Assembly (NCBI RefSeq): GCF_020991375.1
Contig: NZ_JAJLQZ010000023.1
Span: 1 to 64,000 of the forward strand
DNA length: 64,000 nucleotides
Source of the DNA: Glycomyces amatae
GTDB lineage: Bacteria; Actinomycetota; Actinomycetes; Mycobacteriales; Micromonosporaceae
Direction of reading: 5' to 3'
In this document: positions 1 to 8,770 of the stretch, in pieces
Numbering within the stretch: the first letter of the stretch is position 1
Layout: every line of letters starts with the position of its first letter
Translations under genes and position numbers: made by a program
The notes under the pieces: generated by a model
The model's database searches: none
Told to the model about the DNA's origin: nothing
What the model saw: the letters and a program-made list of their open reading frames with translations, nothing else

Positions 1-99
1 GGGGGGGGGGGCGGGGCCCCCCCCCCCGGGGGGCGGGCCCCCGGGGGGCCCCCCCCCGGGGGGGGGGCGGGGCCCCCCCCCCCGGGGGGCCCCCCCCCC
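1..99. repeat. G/C homopolymer tract at window edge
   Basis: The first 99 bases consist only of runs of G and C with no A or T, alternating in blocks of about 4-12. This does not look like coding or regulatory DNA. It is most likely a contig-end assembly or basecalling artefact; a real low-complexity repeat is the alternative. It ends just before the stop codon of the helicase gene. Confidence 0.7.
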
Positions 100-116
100 A
101 CCGCCGTGCTGCTCGC

Positions 117-1739
117 CTAGTCTTCGCTGGTGCGGCGGTCGCTGTCGCCCGTGGGGCGACGGCGGCGCCGGCGCCTGCGGGCCGGGGCGTCGCCTTCGGC
201 GCCGCTCCCGCCCTGCCGGGTCTGCTGCTCGGCCGCGGGGTTCGACTCGCGCGCGGCCGCGCTCTCGTCGCCCTCCTGGCGGATGCGGCGCCGCTGCCGC
301 TGGCGCGGCGCGGGCGCCTCGCCCTCGCCGGACGCCTCGCGGCCCGAACCCCGGCGGTCGCCGCCGCGGCCTCCGCCGCGCCGGTCGCTCTCGCCGCGGC
401 CCTTGCCGCGCGGACCGCGGCTGCGGGACTTCTTGCGGCCCTCGCCCTCGACGTTCTCCTCGCGCTCGGCGCTCAGGCCGTCGCGCTTGCGCAGCTCGCT
501 CGGCAGCGACGACGGGGCGCCCTCGGGGATGTCCAGGTCCGTGTACAGGTGGTCGGAGGTGTGGTACGTCTCCAGCGGCTCGCCCAGGTCCAGGTTGTTG
601 GCCTTGACGATGATCTTCCAGCGCGGCAGGTCCTCCCAGGTCAGGAAGGTCACCGCGATGCCGGTCGCGCCCGCGCGGCCGGTGCGGCCGATGCGGTGCA
701 CGTACGTCTCGGCCTCTTCGGGCGCGTCGTAGTTGATGACGTGCGTGATGTCGGGGACGTCGATGCCGCGCGCGGCCACGTCGGTCGCCACGAGCACGTC
801 GATCTTCCCCGAGCGGAACGCCCGCAGGGCCCGCTCGCGCGCGTTCTGGCCCAGGTCGCCGTGGACCGAGCCGACCGCGAAGCCGCGGAAGTCCAGCTCG
901 TCGGCGAGTTTCTGCGCGGCGCGCTTGGTGCGGCAGAACATGATCGTCAGGCCCCGGTCGTTGGCCTGGAGGATCCGGGCCGCGACCTCGACCTTGTTCA
1001 TCGCGTGGGTCATGTAGACCAGCTGCCGGGTGTTGTTCGCGGCCTCCAGGTCGGGCGCGCTCACGTCGGCGGCCACGGTGATGGGCCGGTTCATGTGGCG
1101 CCGCGACAGCGACATGATCGTGTCGGGCATCGTCGCCGAGAACAGCATCGTCTGGCGCTGCTCGGGCAGGAGCTTGAGGATCTTCTCGACGTCCTCGGAG
1201 AAGCCGAGGTCGAGCATGCGGTCGGCCTCGTCGAGGACGCAGTGCGCGATCTGGTCCAGCTTGATGTGCTTGGACTTGTAGAGGTCGAGCAGGCGCCCGG
1301 GGGTGCCGACGATGATCTCGACGCCCGCCTTGAGCGCGTCGACCTGGGGCTCGTAGGCGCGGCCGCCGTAGATCGGCAGGACCCGGACGCCGCGGGTCTT
1401 GCCCGCGTCCTCGAGGTCCCGCGAGACCTGGAGCCCCAGTTCGCGGGTCGGGACCAGGATCAGCGCCTGCGGTCTGCCGCTCGCGCCCTCCTCCGCGGAG
1501 GTGATCTGGTCGATGATCGGCAGGCCGAACCCGAAGGTCTTGCCGGTGCCGGTGGGGGCGCGGCCGATGATGTCGGAGCCGCGCAGTGCGATCGGGATCG
1601 CGTACTCCTGGATGGCGAAGGCCCGCTCGATGCCAAGCGCCGCAAGCGCTTCGACGGTCTCCTCGCGAATGCCCAGGGCCGCGAATGTCGGCCCGTCGTT
1701 CTTGGGCCGGTCGTTGTTCACTTCGTTCACTCTGTTCAC
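117..1739 (-). CDS. rhlE: DEAD-box ATP-dependent RNA helicase (RhlE-type)
   Basis: An ATP-dependent RNA helicase expected to unwind structured RNA in the cytoplasm (ribosome assembly, mRNA decay or cold adaptation). It shows the Q-motif region near the N-terminus, Walker A APTGTGKT, the DEAD box in VLDEADRMLD, SAT (LFSATMP) and the C-terminal helicase motif HRIGRTGRAG. The last 120 or so residues are a basic, disordered RG/RGG-rich tail ending in a run of arginines, typical of actinobacterial members. About 540 aa. Three in-frame GTG codons lie 9 bp apart (1739, 1730, 1721) in a GTGAAC-NNN repeat, so the exact start is uncertain; the longest is given. It is divergent from the ferritin-like gene, the same pairing as Rv3211/Rv3210c in M. 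tuberculosis. The symbol rests on that synteny. Confidence 0.93.
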   Translation of the reverse strand: MNRVNEVNNDRPKNDGPTFAALGIREETVEALAALGIERAFAIQEYAIPIALRGSDIIGRAPTGTGKTFGFGLPIIDQITSAEEGASGRPQALILVPTRELGLQVSRDLEDAGKTRGVRVLPIYGGRAYEPQVDALKAGVEIIVGTPGRLLDLYKSKHIKLDQIAHCVLDEADRMLDLGFSEDVEKILKLLPEQRQTMLFSATMPDTIMSLSRRHMNRPITVAADVSAPDLEAANNTRQLVYMTHAMNKVEVAARILQANDRGLTIMFCRTKRAAQKLADELDFRGFAVGSVHGDLGQNARERALRAFRSGKIDVLVATDVAARGIDVPDITHVINYDAPEEAETYVHRIGRTGRAGATGIAVTFLTWEDLPRWKIIVKANNLDLGEPLETYHTSDHLYTDLDIPEGAPSSLPSELRKRDGLSAEREENVEGEGRKKSRSRGPRGKGRGESDRRGGGRGGDRRGSGREASGEGEAPAPRQRQRRRIRQEGDESAAARESNPAAEQQTRQGGSGAEGDAPARRRRRRRRPTGDSDRRTSED

Positions 1740-2135
1740 CTCGTGGCGGAGGACGTCACCAGATCCGGGGAACTCGGCGCCACATTCATGTCTCGGTACA
1801 CAGCGGCGACGACCGCCGGATTCGGAGAGTCGCCGCTTCGCAGGAGCGGTCCGGCGCTTCGCGCCGGTGCCGCGTTGAGGACCGCTCGCACTGTGCTGAT
1901 GCCCGGCTTGCAAGCATCGCCATAGGGGAACGCCTTGTGAAAGGCCGCGGTCGCTCCTGTCCATCGTACGCTCTCCATGCGCGATCGTCTCGGAGCGCCG
2001 CTCGGCGCCCCGCGCGGAGGTGGCCGTTCTCACCCGAAAGCGGCAGTCCTGGCCTGCGAAGACGTGCCCGATCGTCCGGTTCGCGACAACCCCGTGAAGG
2101 CGAAGGCCGCTCCGGCCCAGTGATAACCTGCCCCC
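1740..2135. other. 396-bp divergent intergenic region, no gene seen
   Basis: The region separates two divergent genes. Only weak overlapping frames exist on both strands, with no recognisable domain. The right end holds the leaderless promoter of the ferritin-like gene. No clear -10 box was found for the helicase on the other strand. Confidence 0.55.
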
Positions 2136-2138
2136 GTG
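2124..2138 (+). promoter_or_regulatory. Leaderless -10 box of ferritin-like gene
   Basis: TAACCT at 2124-2129 is followed by 6 nt and then the GTG start at 2136, which places the expected transcription start on the G of the start codon. No Shine-Dalgarno sequence is present, and no convincing -35 is visible. Confidence 0.6.
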
Positions 2139-2828
2139 TCCGAGACAACTGATCCCGCCGCCGGAGCCGACGCCACCGTCCCCGCCGTCCCGGCCCCCGG
2201 CCGCGAATCCGTCATCGACCTCCTTGGGCTGCTTGCCCTCGGAGAGCTGCTCGCGTTCGAGCGGATGGTCTTCGACGCGCGGCTGGCCCCGGACCTGGGC
2301 CGCCGGGCCGCCCTCTCCGAGGCGGCCGTGGGTGAGATTCGCAACTACCGGCTCCTCGCCGACCGCCTCGCCGAGCTCGGCGCCGACCCCGCCGAGGCGA
2401 TGGCCCCGTTCAAGGAGGCCTTCCGCTCCTTCGACGCCTCCACCTCGCCGCGCGACTGGCTCGAGGCGCTCGTGAAGGTCTACCTCGGCGACGCCGTCGC
2501 CGACGACTTCTTCCGCGCCGTCGCCTCCGGGCTCGATGAGGGCGACCGCGCCCTCATCGAGACCGTGCTCTCCCAGACCGGCGCCGCCGACCTCGCCGCC
2601 GAGGAGCTCCGCGCCGCCGTCGAGGCCGACCCGTCGGTCACCGGACGCCTGTCGCTGTGGGCCCGCCGCCTCGTCGGCGAGGGCATCAACCGCGCCCAGG
2701 GCGTGGCCGCCGCCAACGAGCGGCTCACCGGGCTCATCGTGGGGGACGGCGGCACCCTCGACGGGCTGCTGCGGCGCCTCACCCGGGCGCACCAGGACCG
2801 CATGAAGTCGGTCGGCCTGAACAACTGA
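2136..2828 (+). CDS. Ferritin-like fold protein (MiaE-like)
   Basis: A 230-aa, almost entirely helical protein. It contains an early ALGELLAFERM segment and a later WLEALVKVYLGDAVADDFFR segment that resemble the di-iron, ferritin-like four-helix family found in Actinobacteria (Rv3210c type, distantly related to tRNA hydroxylase MiaE). The reaction is unknown; an iron-dependent oxidase or hydroxylase is possible, and carboxylates suitable as ligands are present, but I cannot assign them with certainty. The GTG start is chosen because a -10 box sits exactly 6 nt upstream, giving a leaderless mRNA. It is divergent from the DEAD-box helicase, a conserved actinobacterial neighbourhood. No signal peptide or membrane segment is seen, so it should be cytosolic. 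Confidence 0.8.
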   Translation: MSETTDPAAGADATVPAVPAPGRESVIDLLGLLALGELLAFERMVFDARLAPDLGRRAALSEAAVGEIRNYRLLADRLAELGADPAEAMAPFKEAFRSFDASTSPRDWLEALVKVYLGDAVADDFFRAVASGLDEGDRALIETVLSQTGAADLAAEELRAAVEADPSVTGRLSLWARRLVGEGINRAQGVAAANERLTGLIVGDGGTLDGLLRRLTRAHQDRMKSVGLNN

Positions 2829-2923
2829 GGGCCCGCCCCGCAAGGGGTGTTACCGAATCGAGATGATTCGGCCGCAACGCAGGCGTTCTCCTCCCGCGTC
2901 TTGGGGGCGGAGGAGGACACAAC

Positions 2924-4210
2924 ATGCGGCTCACGAAAAGCCATGTCGTCAGCGGGGTGCTCGCCCTGGCACTGCTGGGGGCGACCGGTACCGCCTGGTA
3001 CTTCGCGGCGCAGGCGCGCACGCCGGCGCAGCGGGCGGAGGAGACCGAGGAACCCGACGACAGTGTGATCACCGTCCGGGTCGACCAGGACCAGCTCATC
3101 GACACGCTCGAATTCGACGCGGTCCTCGACCGCACCGGGGACTTCGCCGTGCAGGCCCCCGCCGCCCCCGAGGGGATCGAGACCGCGCTGGCCTCGAAGC
3201 TCCCGCTCGAGGTGGGCGACGAGGTCAAGGCCGGGACGGTCCTGCTGGAGGTCTCCGGCCGCCCCATGATCGCCCTGGAAGGGGACGTCCCGGCCTACCG
3301 GGACCTCCAGGAGGGCGACACCGGGCCGGACGTCGAGCAGCTCCAGCTCGCGCTCCAGCAGCTCTACGGGACCCCCAAGACCGGGACCTTCGACTCGCGC
3401 ACCGCCGACGACCTCGAGAAGCTCTACGACCACGCCGGGTACGAGCCGCCCGTCAACACCGAAGAGGTGTACAACGAGGGCGGCGGCGAGGAGGACGCGG
3501 GCGGCGGGACCGGGGACGAGGGCGGCGGCGAGGAGGACGGCGGGGAGAACGCCGGCGGCGCCCAGGCCTCGACGGTGGAGCGCGCGGCGCTGCCCGCCTC
3601 CGAGGTCGTGTTCCTGCCGAACCTGCCCATGCAGGTCTCGAAGATCGACGCGAAGCAGTCCGCGCCCGTCGAGGGCGCCGTGATGACCCTCGCCTCGGGC
3701 GACTGGAAGCTCGAGGCCGAGCTCGACGAGGAGACCGCCTCCGAGCTGTCCAAGCTCGGCGACGAGGCCGAGCTCGAGTACGGCTCCGGGCCCCTGGAGG
3801 GCCAGGAGGTCGGCGCGTTCGAGCTCGACGTCCGCGAGGAGGCCGGCGAGACCGACGAGTGGACCGGCGAGGAGGGCGAGCCGGTCGAGAAGACCTACGC
3901 GGTCTTCGAGTTCGACGCCGACGAGATCGAGGGCCTCGACGACCTCGCCCCCGGCGAGGAGCAGGAGGTGACCCTGGTCCGGGCCCGCTCGGCCGAGGAC
4001 GCGCTCATCGTCCCGCTCTCGGCGCTGTGGACGGACGCCGAGGACCGCACCATGCTCACCGTCCTCGAGGGCGAGGGCGGGTCCGAGCGCCACATCGAGG
4101 TCGACGTGACCCTGCGCCACGAGGGCCGCGGCGTGGTCGTCCCCGTCGAGGGCGAGCTGGCGAAGGGCGACGAGGTCGTGATCGCCTGGCGCGACCGGGG
4201 CAACGGCTGA
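2924..4210 (+). CDS. Efflux adaptor with peptidoglycan-binding domain (HlyD/MacA-like)
   Basis: A 428-aa membrane-anchored extracytoplasmic protein. One N-terminal transmembrane helix (about residues 8-28, LALALLGATGTAWYFAAQ) is followed by beta-rich adaptor segments. A PG_binding_1-like domain lies at about residues 125-170 (LQEGDTGPDVEQLQLAL and FDSRTADDLEK), then a Gly/Glu-rich low-complexity linker (about 185-215) and a C-terminal beta-barrel/lipoyl-like region. The composition is very acidic. A strong ribosome site (GGAGGAGG) precedes the ATG. The stop overlaps the next start (TGATG), so it is translationally coupled to the permease and likely forms a MacA-MacB-like efflux or cell-wall stress exporter with it. 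Confidence 0.82.
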   Translation: MRLTKSHVVSGVLALALLGATGTAWYFAAQARTPAQRAEETEEPDDSVITVRVDQDQLIDTLEFDAVLDRTGDFAVQAPAAPEGIETALASKLPLEVGDEVKAGTVLLEVSGRPMIALEGDVPAYRDLQEGDTGPDVEQLQLALQQLYGTPKTGTFDSRTADDLEKLYDHAGYEPPVNTEEVYNEGGGEEDAGGGTGDEGGGEEDGGENAGGAQASTVERAALPASEVVFLPNLPMQVSKIDAKQSAPVEGAVMTLASGDWKLEAELDEETASELSKLGDEAELEYGSGPLEGQEVGAFELDVREEAGETDEWTGEEGEPVEKTYAVFEFDADEIEGLDDLAPGEEQEVTLVRARSAEDALIVPLSALWTDAEDRTMLTVLEGEGGSERHIEVDVTLRHEGRGVVVPVEGELAKGDEVVIAWRDRGNG

Positions 4211-5598
4211 TGGCGCGCGAGCCCCGCGAACCCCGCGAGCCCGAGACCGACACCGAGATGCTCGACTACCTCCCCGCCGGGGAGGTCCCGGGCGCCCCCG
4301 CCGGAGGGGCGCCGGAGGACGCGCCGCGGGGCCGCGCGGCCCGCCGGGAGGCGAAGCGGGCGGCCAAGGCCGAGCGCCGGGCCGCGGAGGGCGACGACCT
4401 CCCGAAGGCCAAGGGCCGCTTCGGGATCCGCAGCATGGGCATCGCCTACGAGGCGTTCCAGTCCCTGCGCGGGCGCTCGATGCGCACCTGGATGACCGCG
4501 ATCGGCATCGCCCTGGGCATCGCCGCCACGGTCGCCACCGTCGGCCTCTCGTCCACCTCGGCCGCGGCCATCGCCGAGCGCTTCGACGCCACCGAGGCCA
4601 CCCAGGTCACCGTCTCCTTCTCCAACAACATGCGCGACGCCGGGTACGCGCCCACCCTGGACTCCTCCGAGCGGGTGCGCGGCATCAAGGGCGTGATCGA
4701 CGCCGGGATCTACTGCGCCGCGGGCGAGGAGCGCGGCGCCTCGCGCACCGAGGGCCAGGACTACGTCCGCGACGTCCCCGTCTTCGGCATGGAGCCGGGC
4801 GCGATGGACGCCTTCGGGTTCACCTTCGCCCACGGCGCGTCCTTCGACGCCGGGCACGTCGCCCGCGACGACCGCGTCGCCGTCATGGACGAGTCGGCCG
4901 CCCGCGACCTCGGCTTCTCCTCCCTCGAAGGCGGGCCCATGGTCTACCTCGACGGCGAGGAGTACGCCCTCGTGGGCATCTACCGCGCGCCCGAGGGCGA
5001 GGCCAAGCTGACCGGCGCCGTCATCGTCCCGCCGACCCCGTGCACCGAGGCCGACGCGTCCTTCGACGCCGCGCAGGTCTTCATCCGCACCGACCTCGGC
5101 GCGGCCGACAAGGTCGCCGACACCGCGCCCACCGCGGTCTTCCCCGAAGGCGCCGAGAACCTCTCGGTCTCCAAGCCCTCGGACCTGCGCAGCTTCCGCA
5201 AGGGCGTCGAGAACGAGATGCAGGCCCTCCTGCTCGGCCTCGCCGCCGTCTCGCTCGTGATCGGCGCCGTCTCGGTCTCCAACACCGCGCTCGTCAGCGT
5301 CATGGAGCGCCGCTCGGAGATCGGGCTGCGGCGCGCCGTCGGCGCCGCCCGCCGGGCGGTGGCGATGCAGTTCGTCTGGGAGTCCACGCTCATCGGCCTC
5401 ATCGGCGGCCTCGTCGGGACCGTCCTGGGCGTGAACGTGACCGCGCTCGTCTCGCTCTACCGCGACTGGCAGATCGTGTTCGACCCGGCCCTGTTCGCGG
5501 CCGGGCCCGTCATCGGCGCCGTCGTCGGCGTGGTCGCCGGCGTCTACCCCGCCTGGCGCGCCAGCCGCGTCCCCCCGGCGGTCACCCTCAGGGCCTGA
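4210..5598 (+). CDS. ABC transporter permease, FtsX/MacB type
   Basis: A 462-aa integral membrane protein. A charged cytoplasmic N-terminal extension of about 80 residues is followed by a first membrane helix (IGIALGIAATVATVGL), a large extracytoplasmic MacB-PCD-like domain, and three C-terminal helices with the FtsX signature around VSNTALVSVMERRSEIGLRR and the closing PAWRASRVPPAVTLRA, which is characteristic of MacB/LolC permeases. It overlaps the adaptor by one base. Such permeases need an ATPase subunit, usually encoded between or after these two genes, but none is present here: the next gene is comF. The ATPase must be supplied from elsewhere or has been lost. The N-terminal cytoplasmic extension is longer than usual. 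Confidence 0.88.
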   Translation: MAREPREPREPETDTEMLDYLPAGEVPGAPAGGAPEDAPRGRAARREAKRAAKAERRAAEGDDLPKAKGRFGIRSMGIAYEAFQSLRGRSMRTWMTAIGIALGIAATVATVGLSSTSAAAIAERFDATEATQVTVSFSNNMRDAGYAPTLDSSERVRGIKGVIDAGIYCAAGEERGASRTEGQDYVRDVPVFGMEPGAMDAFGFTFAHGASFDAGHVARDDRVAVMDESAARDLGFSSLEGGPMVYLDGEEYALVGIYRAPEGEAKLTGAVIVPPTPCTEADASFDAAQVFIRTDLGAADKVADTAPTAVFPEGAENLSVSKPSDLRSFRKGVENEMQALLLGLAAVSLVIGAVSVSNTALVSVMERRSEIGLRRAVGAARRAVAMQFVWESTLIGLIGGLVGTVLGVNVTALVSLYRDWQIVFDPALFAAGPVIGAVVGVVAGVYPAWRASRVPPAVTLRA

Positions 5599-5614
5599 CG
5601 CTCGTTAGTCCCGC

Positions 5615-6280
5615 GTGTGGAGTAGCACTGCGAACCTCGCCGCGGACGCCAGAGCCCTGTTCCTGCCCGCCGCCTGCGCCTCCTGCCGGAGCGCGCCGGC
5701 GGCGGGCGGCGGCCTGTGCGCCGACTGCGCCGCCGCGCTGGCCGCCCTCCGGCCGCTCCTGGCGACGCCCCTGCACCCCGCCCCGCCCGTCGTCGCCGCC
5801 GGACCCTACGCCGGGGCGCTCGCCGAGGCCCTCAACGAGTACAAGGAGCGCGCCCGCCGCGAACTCGCGCCCGCCCTCGGCGCGCTCCTGGGCCGCGCCC
5901 TCGCCGCCGTCGCCCCCGAGGTCCCCGGCGCCGTGCTCGTCCCGATCCCGCCCACCCGGGCCGCCCGCCGCGCCCGCGGCTTCGACCACGTGGCCGCCGC
6001 CTGCGCCCGCATCCCCGGCCCCGCGGCCCCGCTGCGCCCCTGCCTGCGGGCGCTGCCGCGGCCCGACTCGGTCGGCCTGTCCCCGCGCCGGCGGGCCCTC
6101 GCCGCGAAGCGGAGCCTGCGCGTCGCCGCCCGGCCCGCCGCGGCCCTGGCCGCCGCCGGCCGGCCCGTCGTCCTGGTCGACGACGTCGTCACGACCGGGG
6201 CCACGCTCGCGGCGGCCGCCGCGGCGCTGCGGGCGGCGGGACTCCAGGTCCCCGCCGCGATCGCGATCGCCGCCGCATGA
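5615..6280 (+). CDS. comF: ComF family phosphoribosyltransferase-like protein
   Basis: A 221-aa protein. An N-terminal zinc-ribbon-like cysteine set (CASC near residue 20 and CADC about 15 residues later) precedes a type I phosphoribosyltransferase domain with the PRPP-binding loop VVLVDDVVTTGATL near residue 188. ComF proteins are linked to DNA uptake or repair in other bacteria; the actinobacterial role is not established. It starts with GTG 16 bp after the permease stop, without a clear ribosome site. It lies just upstream of hpf and secA, as in the conserved lpqB-comF-hpf-secA order, but here the mtrAB-lpqB part is 28 kb away. No catalytic residue appears to be missing. Confidence 0.88.
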   Translation: MWSSTANLAADARALFLPAACASCRSAPAAGGGLCADCAAALAALRPLLATPLHPAPPVVAAGPYAGALAEALNEYKERARRELAPALGALLGRALAAVAPEVPGAVLVPIPPTRAARRARGFDHVAAACARIPGPAAPLRPCLRALPRPDSVGLSPRRRALAAKRSLRVAARPAAALAAAGRPVVLVDDVVTTGATLAAAAAALRAAGLQVPAAIAIAAA

Positions 6281-6687
6281 ACGTGACGGACGGGGTTCAT
6301 GTGGCGCGGCGGCGGGTACTCACGCGAATGTCGACAAGCCGACAGCCGTTCCGACGAGTATTCGACCGTAAATGCGAATAGTTATCCGAGTCCGCCGATA
6401 TCCGCGCGCGCGCACCCGAGCGCATTGGAGAATTCCGGTAGCGGAAGGGTCGACTTTCGGTGACCGAGGGGATAGTCTCGAAATCTCGGAACGGTAACGA
6501 GACGACAGAGGCCAGATGGCCCAAAGGTGAACGCCCCCATGTCGAGAGGTGTCCCACCCCAGGTCGTCCCATCCGTGAGAGGAGGTAGTTCCATCCGCCG
6601 TACCGGAACTTCGGCTCCGGACCCAGCATGCACAACTACGACAGCTCTCCCGCCTGGCAGCGCGGGGGGCACCTGGGAGGTTCAGAG
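6281..6687. promoter_or_regulatory. Long hpf leader region
   Basis: There are 407 bp between comF and the chosen hpf start with no separate gene. A possible -10 box TAGTCT lies at 6473-6478, which would give a leader of about 200 nt. An in-frame ATG at 6628 could extend Hpf by 20 residues but lacks a well-placed ribosome site. No known riboswitch was recognised. Confidence 0.4.
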
Positions 6688-7368
6688 GTGGACATCGTCG
6701 TCAAGGGCCGCAATGTGGAGGTTCCCGACCACTACCGCGAGCTCGTCGCCGAGAAGATCGAATCGAAGATCGCCAAGTACCTGGCCCGCTACGACGGGGA
6801 GGCGATCGCCATCGACGTCGAGCTCTATCACGAGCCCAACCCCCGCCAGAACGACCACGCTCAGCGCGTCGAGATCACCTGCCGTCCCAAGGGAGCGGTC
6901 ATCCGCGCCGAAGCCTGCGCCGGCGACTTCAGGTCGGCCTTCGAACTGGCGGTGACCAAGCTCGGGCACCAGCTCCGCAAGACCTCCGACCGCAAGCGGA
7001 TCCACCGCGGCGGCTCCAAGACCCCCATGTCGGTCGCCGAGGCGACCTCCAACGGCAACGGCTCCCGGGTCTCGCCGCAGGGGGGCACGCTCCTGGTCGA
7101 ACCCGGCGCGAAGCTCTCCCGCGAGGAGGCCCGCTTCGTCTCCGAGGACGTCGACCACTACGAGGGCCTGGTGGAGGAGCACCTGCCCGGCCGCATCGTG
7201 CGCGAGAAGATCCACCCGGGGGAGCCGATGAGCGTCGACGACGCCCTCCAGAACATGGAGCTCGTCGGCCACGACTTCTACCTGTTCCACGACAAGGAGA
7301 GCGGCCGCCCGTCCGTGGTGTACCGCCGCAGGGCCTTCGACTACGGCCTCCTGCGCCTCGACCTCTAG
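6688..7368 (+). CDS. hpf: Ribosome hibernation promoting factor, long form
   Basis: A 226-aa protein. The N-terminal ribosome-binding domain starts VDIVVKGRNVEVPDHYRELV. A linker with Ser/Asn-rich sequence leads to the C-terminal dimerisation domain (HPGEPMSVDDALQNMELVGH, then FLFHDKESGRPSVVYRRR), which defines the long form that joins two 70S ribosomes into inactive 100S particles in stationary phase or hypoxia. The GTG at 6688 is chosen over the upstream ATG because GGGAGG lies 7 nt before it. It is the conserved partner of secA in Actinobacteria, although secA here is separated by three inserted minus-strand genes. The long untranslated leader suggests stress-regulated transcription. Confidence 0.95.
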   Translation: MDIVVKGRNVEVPDHYRELVAEKIESKIAKYLARYDGEAIAIDVELYHEPNPRQNDHAQRVEITCRPKGAVIRAEACAGDFRSAFELAVTKLGHQLRKTSDRKRIHRGGSKTPMSVAEATSNGNGSRVSPQGGTLLVEPGAKLSREEARFVSEDVDHYEGLVEEHLPGRIVREKIHPGEPMSVDDALQNMELVGHDFYLFHDKESGRPSVVYRRRAFDYGLLRLDL

Positions 7369-7468
7369 ACACCGGAACGGACGTCGCCGCGGCGCAAGGC
7401 CCGCGGCAGTGATGAAGGGGGAACCCTCCTCCGCGGTCCGGACGCGTTGACGAAGGCGTCCGGACCCG

Positions 7469-7504
7469 GAACGAGGCCCCGGGCTCGAGCCCGGGGCCTC
7501 GTTC
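7469..7504. terminator. Bidirectional terminator hairpin
   Basis: A perfect 36-nt palindrome (arms begin GAACGAGGCCCCGGGCTC) lies between convergent hpf and the L,D-transpeptidase gene. It lacks a long T tract but is the typical stem of high-GC actinobacterial terminators. Confidence 0.75.
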
Positions 7505-7540
7505 TGCGCATGCGGTCCGGCAGGGGTGTCGACCGGCCCC

Positions 7541-8695
7541 CTAGAGCGCCGAGCCCTCTTTCCACTCGTCGAAGGACAGGATCCAGAAGCCCCAGCCGTT
7601 GTTCCACGGCATCTCGCGCGGGGAGCCGACGACGTCGACCGGGTCGCCGCGCTGGGCGATCTCGTAGAACCACTTCGCGTCCGCGTCGCTGGCGTTGACG
7701 CACCCGTGCGAGAGGTTCGCCGACCCCAGGCTGCCGTTCCACGGCGCGCCGTGGACGAACTCGCCGGTGGAGTTGATGCGGGTGGCCCATTTGACGTCGG
7801 TCGAGTAGTAGCCCTCGTCGCCCTCTTCACGGCCGGGGGAGACCATGGTCTTGTCCGCGAACTTCTCCATCACCAGGTGCACGCCCGTGGCGGTGTAGTA
7901 CTCCCACTCGGCGCCCGAGCCGCCGCTGATGGGCAGTTCCTTGGCGACCTCGCCGTCGATCTCGACGGTCATGGTGTGGGCGTCCAGGTCCACGTGGGAG
8001 ATCTGCGACTCGCCGATGACCATCTCGGCGTCGTAGTCCTCGCCGCCCCACACGTCGTCGCCCAGGTGCTCGCCCTCGAAGTCCGCGGTGAACGTGACCG
8101 TCTGGTGCGGCTCCCAGTACTCCTTGGTCCGGTAGATGACCTGGTTGTCGCTGATCCAGTTCCAGGCGCCCTCGTGGCCCTTCTCGGACTCCACGAGCAG
8201 GAGCCGCTCGACCGCGGCCCGGTCCGGGGCGTCCTCGGTGAACGTCACGATGATCGGCGCGCCCACGCCGACCTCCTCGCCGTCGACCACCGGGGTGACG
8301 TCGGCGACCTCGAAGCCCGAGCTCTCACGCGCCTCGGTCGTGAACTGCTGCTCGAACTGGGTCACCGTGCCGTCGGTGCTGACCGCCTTGGCCACGACCG
8401 TGTGGGTCGAGCCGGCGTCGAGGATGCCGTCCGAGGTCCAGGACGTCAGGTCCTCCGAGAAGGCGCCCTCGATGGTCTCGGAGCGGTCGGAGGTGACGTT
8501 GACCTCTTCGAGGATGCCGTCGACCACCGAGAGGGTGAACGGCGCGGTGGGGTCCTGCGCCTCCGCGGCGGCGTCGAGCGAGACGACGGGAACGATCGGG
8601 GCGGGTGTGAACGTCCCCGTCTGGGGCGCCGCGCAGGCGCCCGCCATGAGCAGCAGGGACAGCACCGCCAAGGCGCGCACGGGCATGAGCTTCAA
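7541..8695 (-). CDS. L,D-transpeptidase lipoprotein (YkuD, LdtMt2-like)
   Basis: Makes 3-3 cross-links in peptidoglycan outside the membrane. The N-terminus has a lipoprotein signal (ALAVLSLLLMAGAC) with the lipid-carrying cysteine in LMAGAC. Two Ig-like beta domains follow, then the YkuD catalytic domain with HGAPWNGSLGSANLSHGCVN, giving the conserved His and the SHGC nucleophile. A Trp-rich C-terminal segment (WNNGWGFWILSFDEW) is typical of the LdtMt2 group. About 384 aa. A TTG start at 8695 is preferred because GGAGG sits 8 nt upstream; an ATG three codons later is the alternative. It is convergent with hpf and shares its terminator. It breaks the usual hpf-secA adjacency. Confidence 0.93.
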   Translation of the reverse strand: MKLMPVRALAVLSLLLMAGACAAPQTGTFTPAPIVPVVSLDAAAEAQDPTAPFTLSVVDGILEEVNVTSDRSETIEGAFSEDLTSWTSDGILDAGSTHTVVAKAVSTDGTVTQFEQQFTTEARESSGFEVADVTPVVDGEEVGVGAPIIVTFTEDAPDRAAVERLLLVESEKGHEGAWNWISDNQVIYRTKEYWEPHQTVTFTADFEGEHLGDDVWGGEDYDAEMVIGESQISHVDLDAHTMTVEIDGEVAKELPISGGSGAEWEYYTATGVHLVMEKFADKTMVSPGREEGDEGYYSTDVKWATRINSTGEFVHGAPWNGSLGSANLSHGCVNASDADAKWFYEIAQRGDPVDVVGSPREMPWNNGWGFWILSFDEWKEGSAL

Positions 8696-8770
8696 AGGGG
8701 GTTCCTCCACAGGGCGAAATGACGCGACCACTATATCTTCGACGCGCAGTACCACCCATTGGGTTGCACG

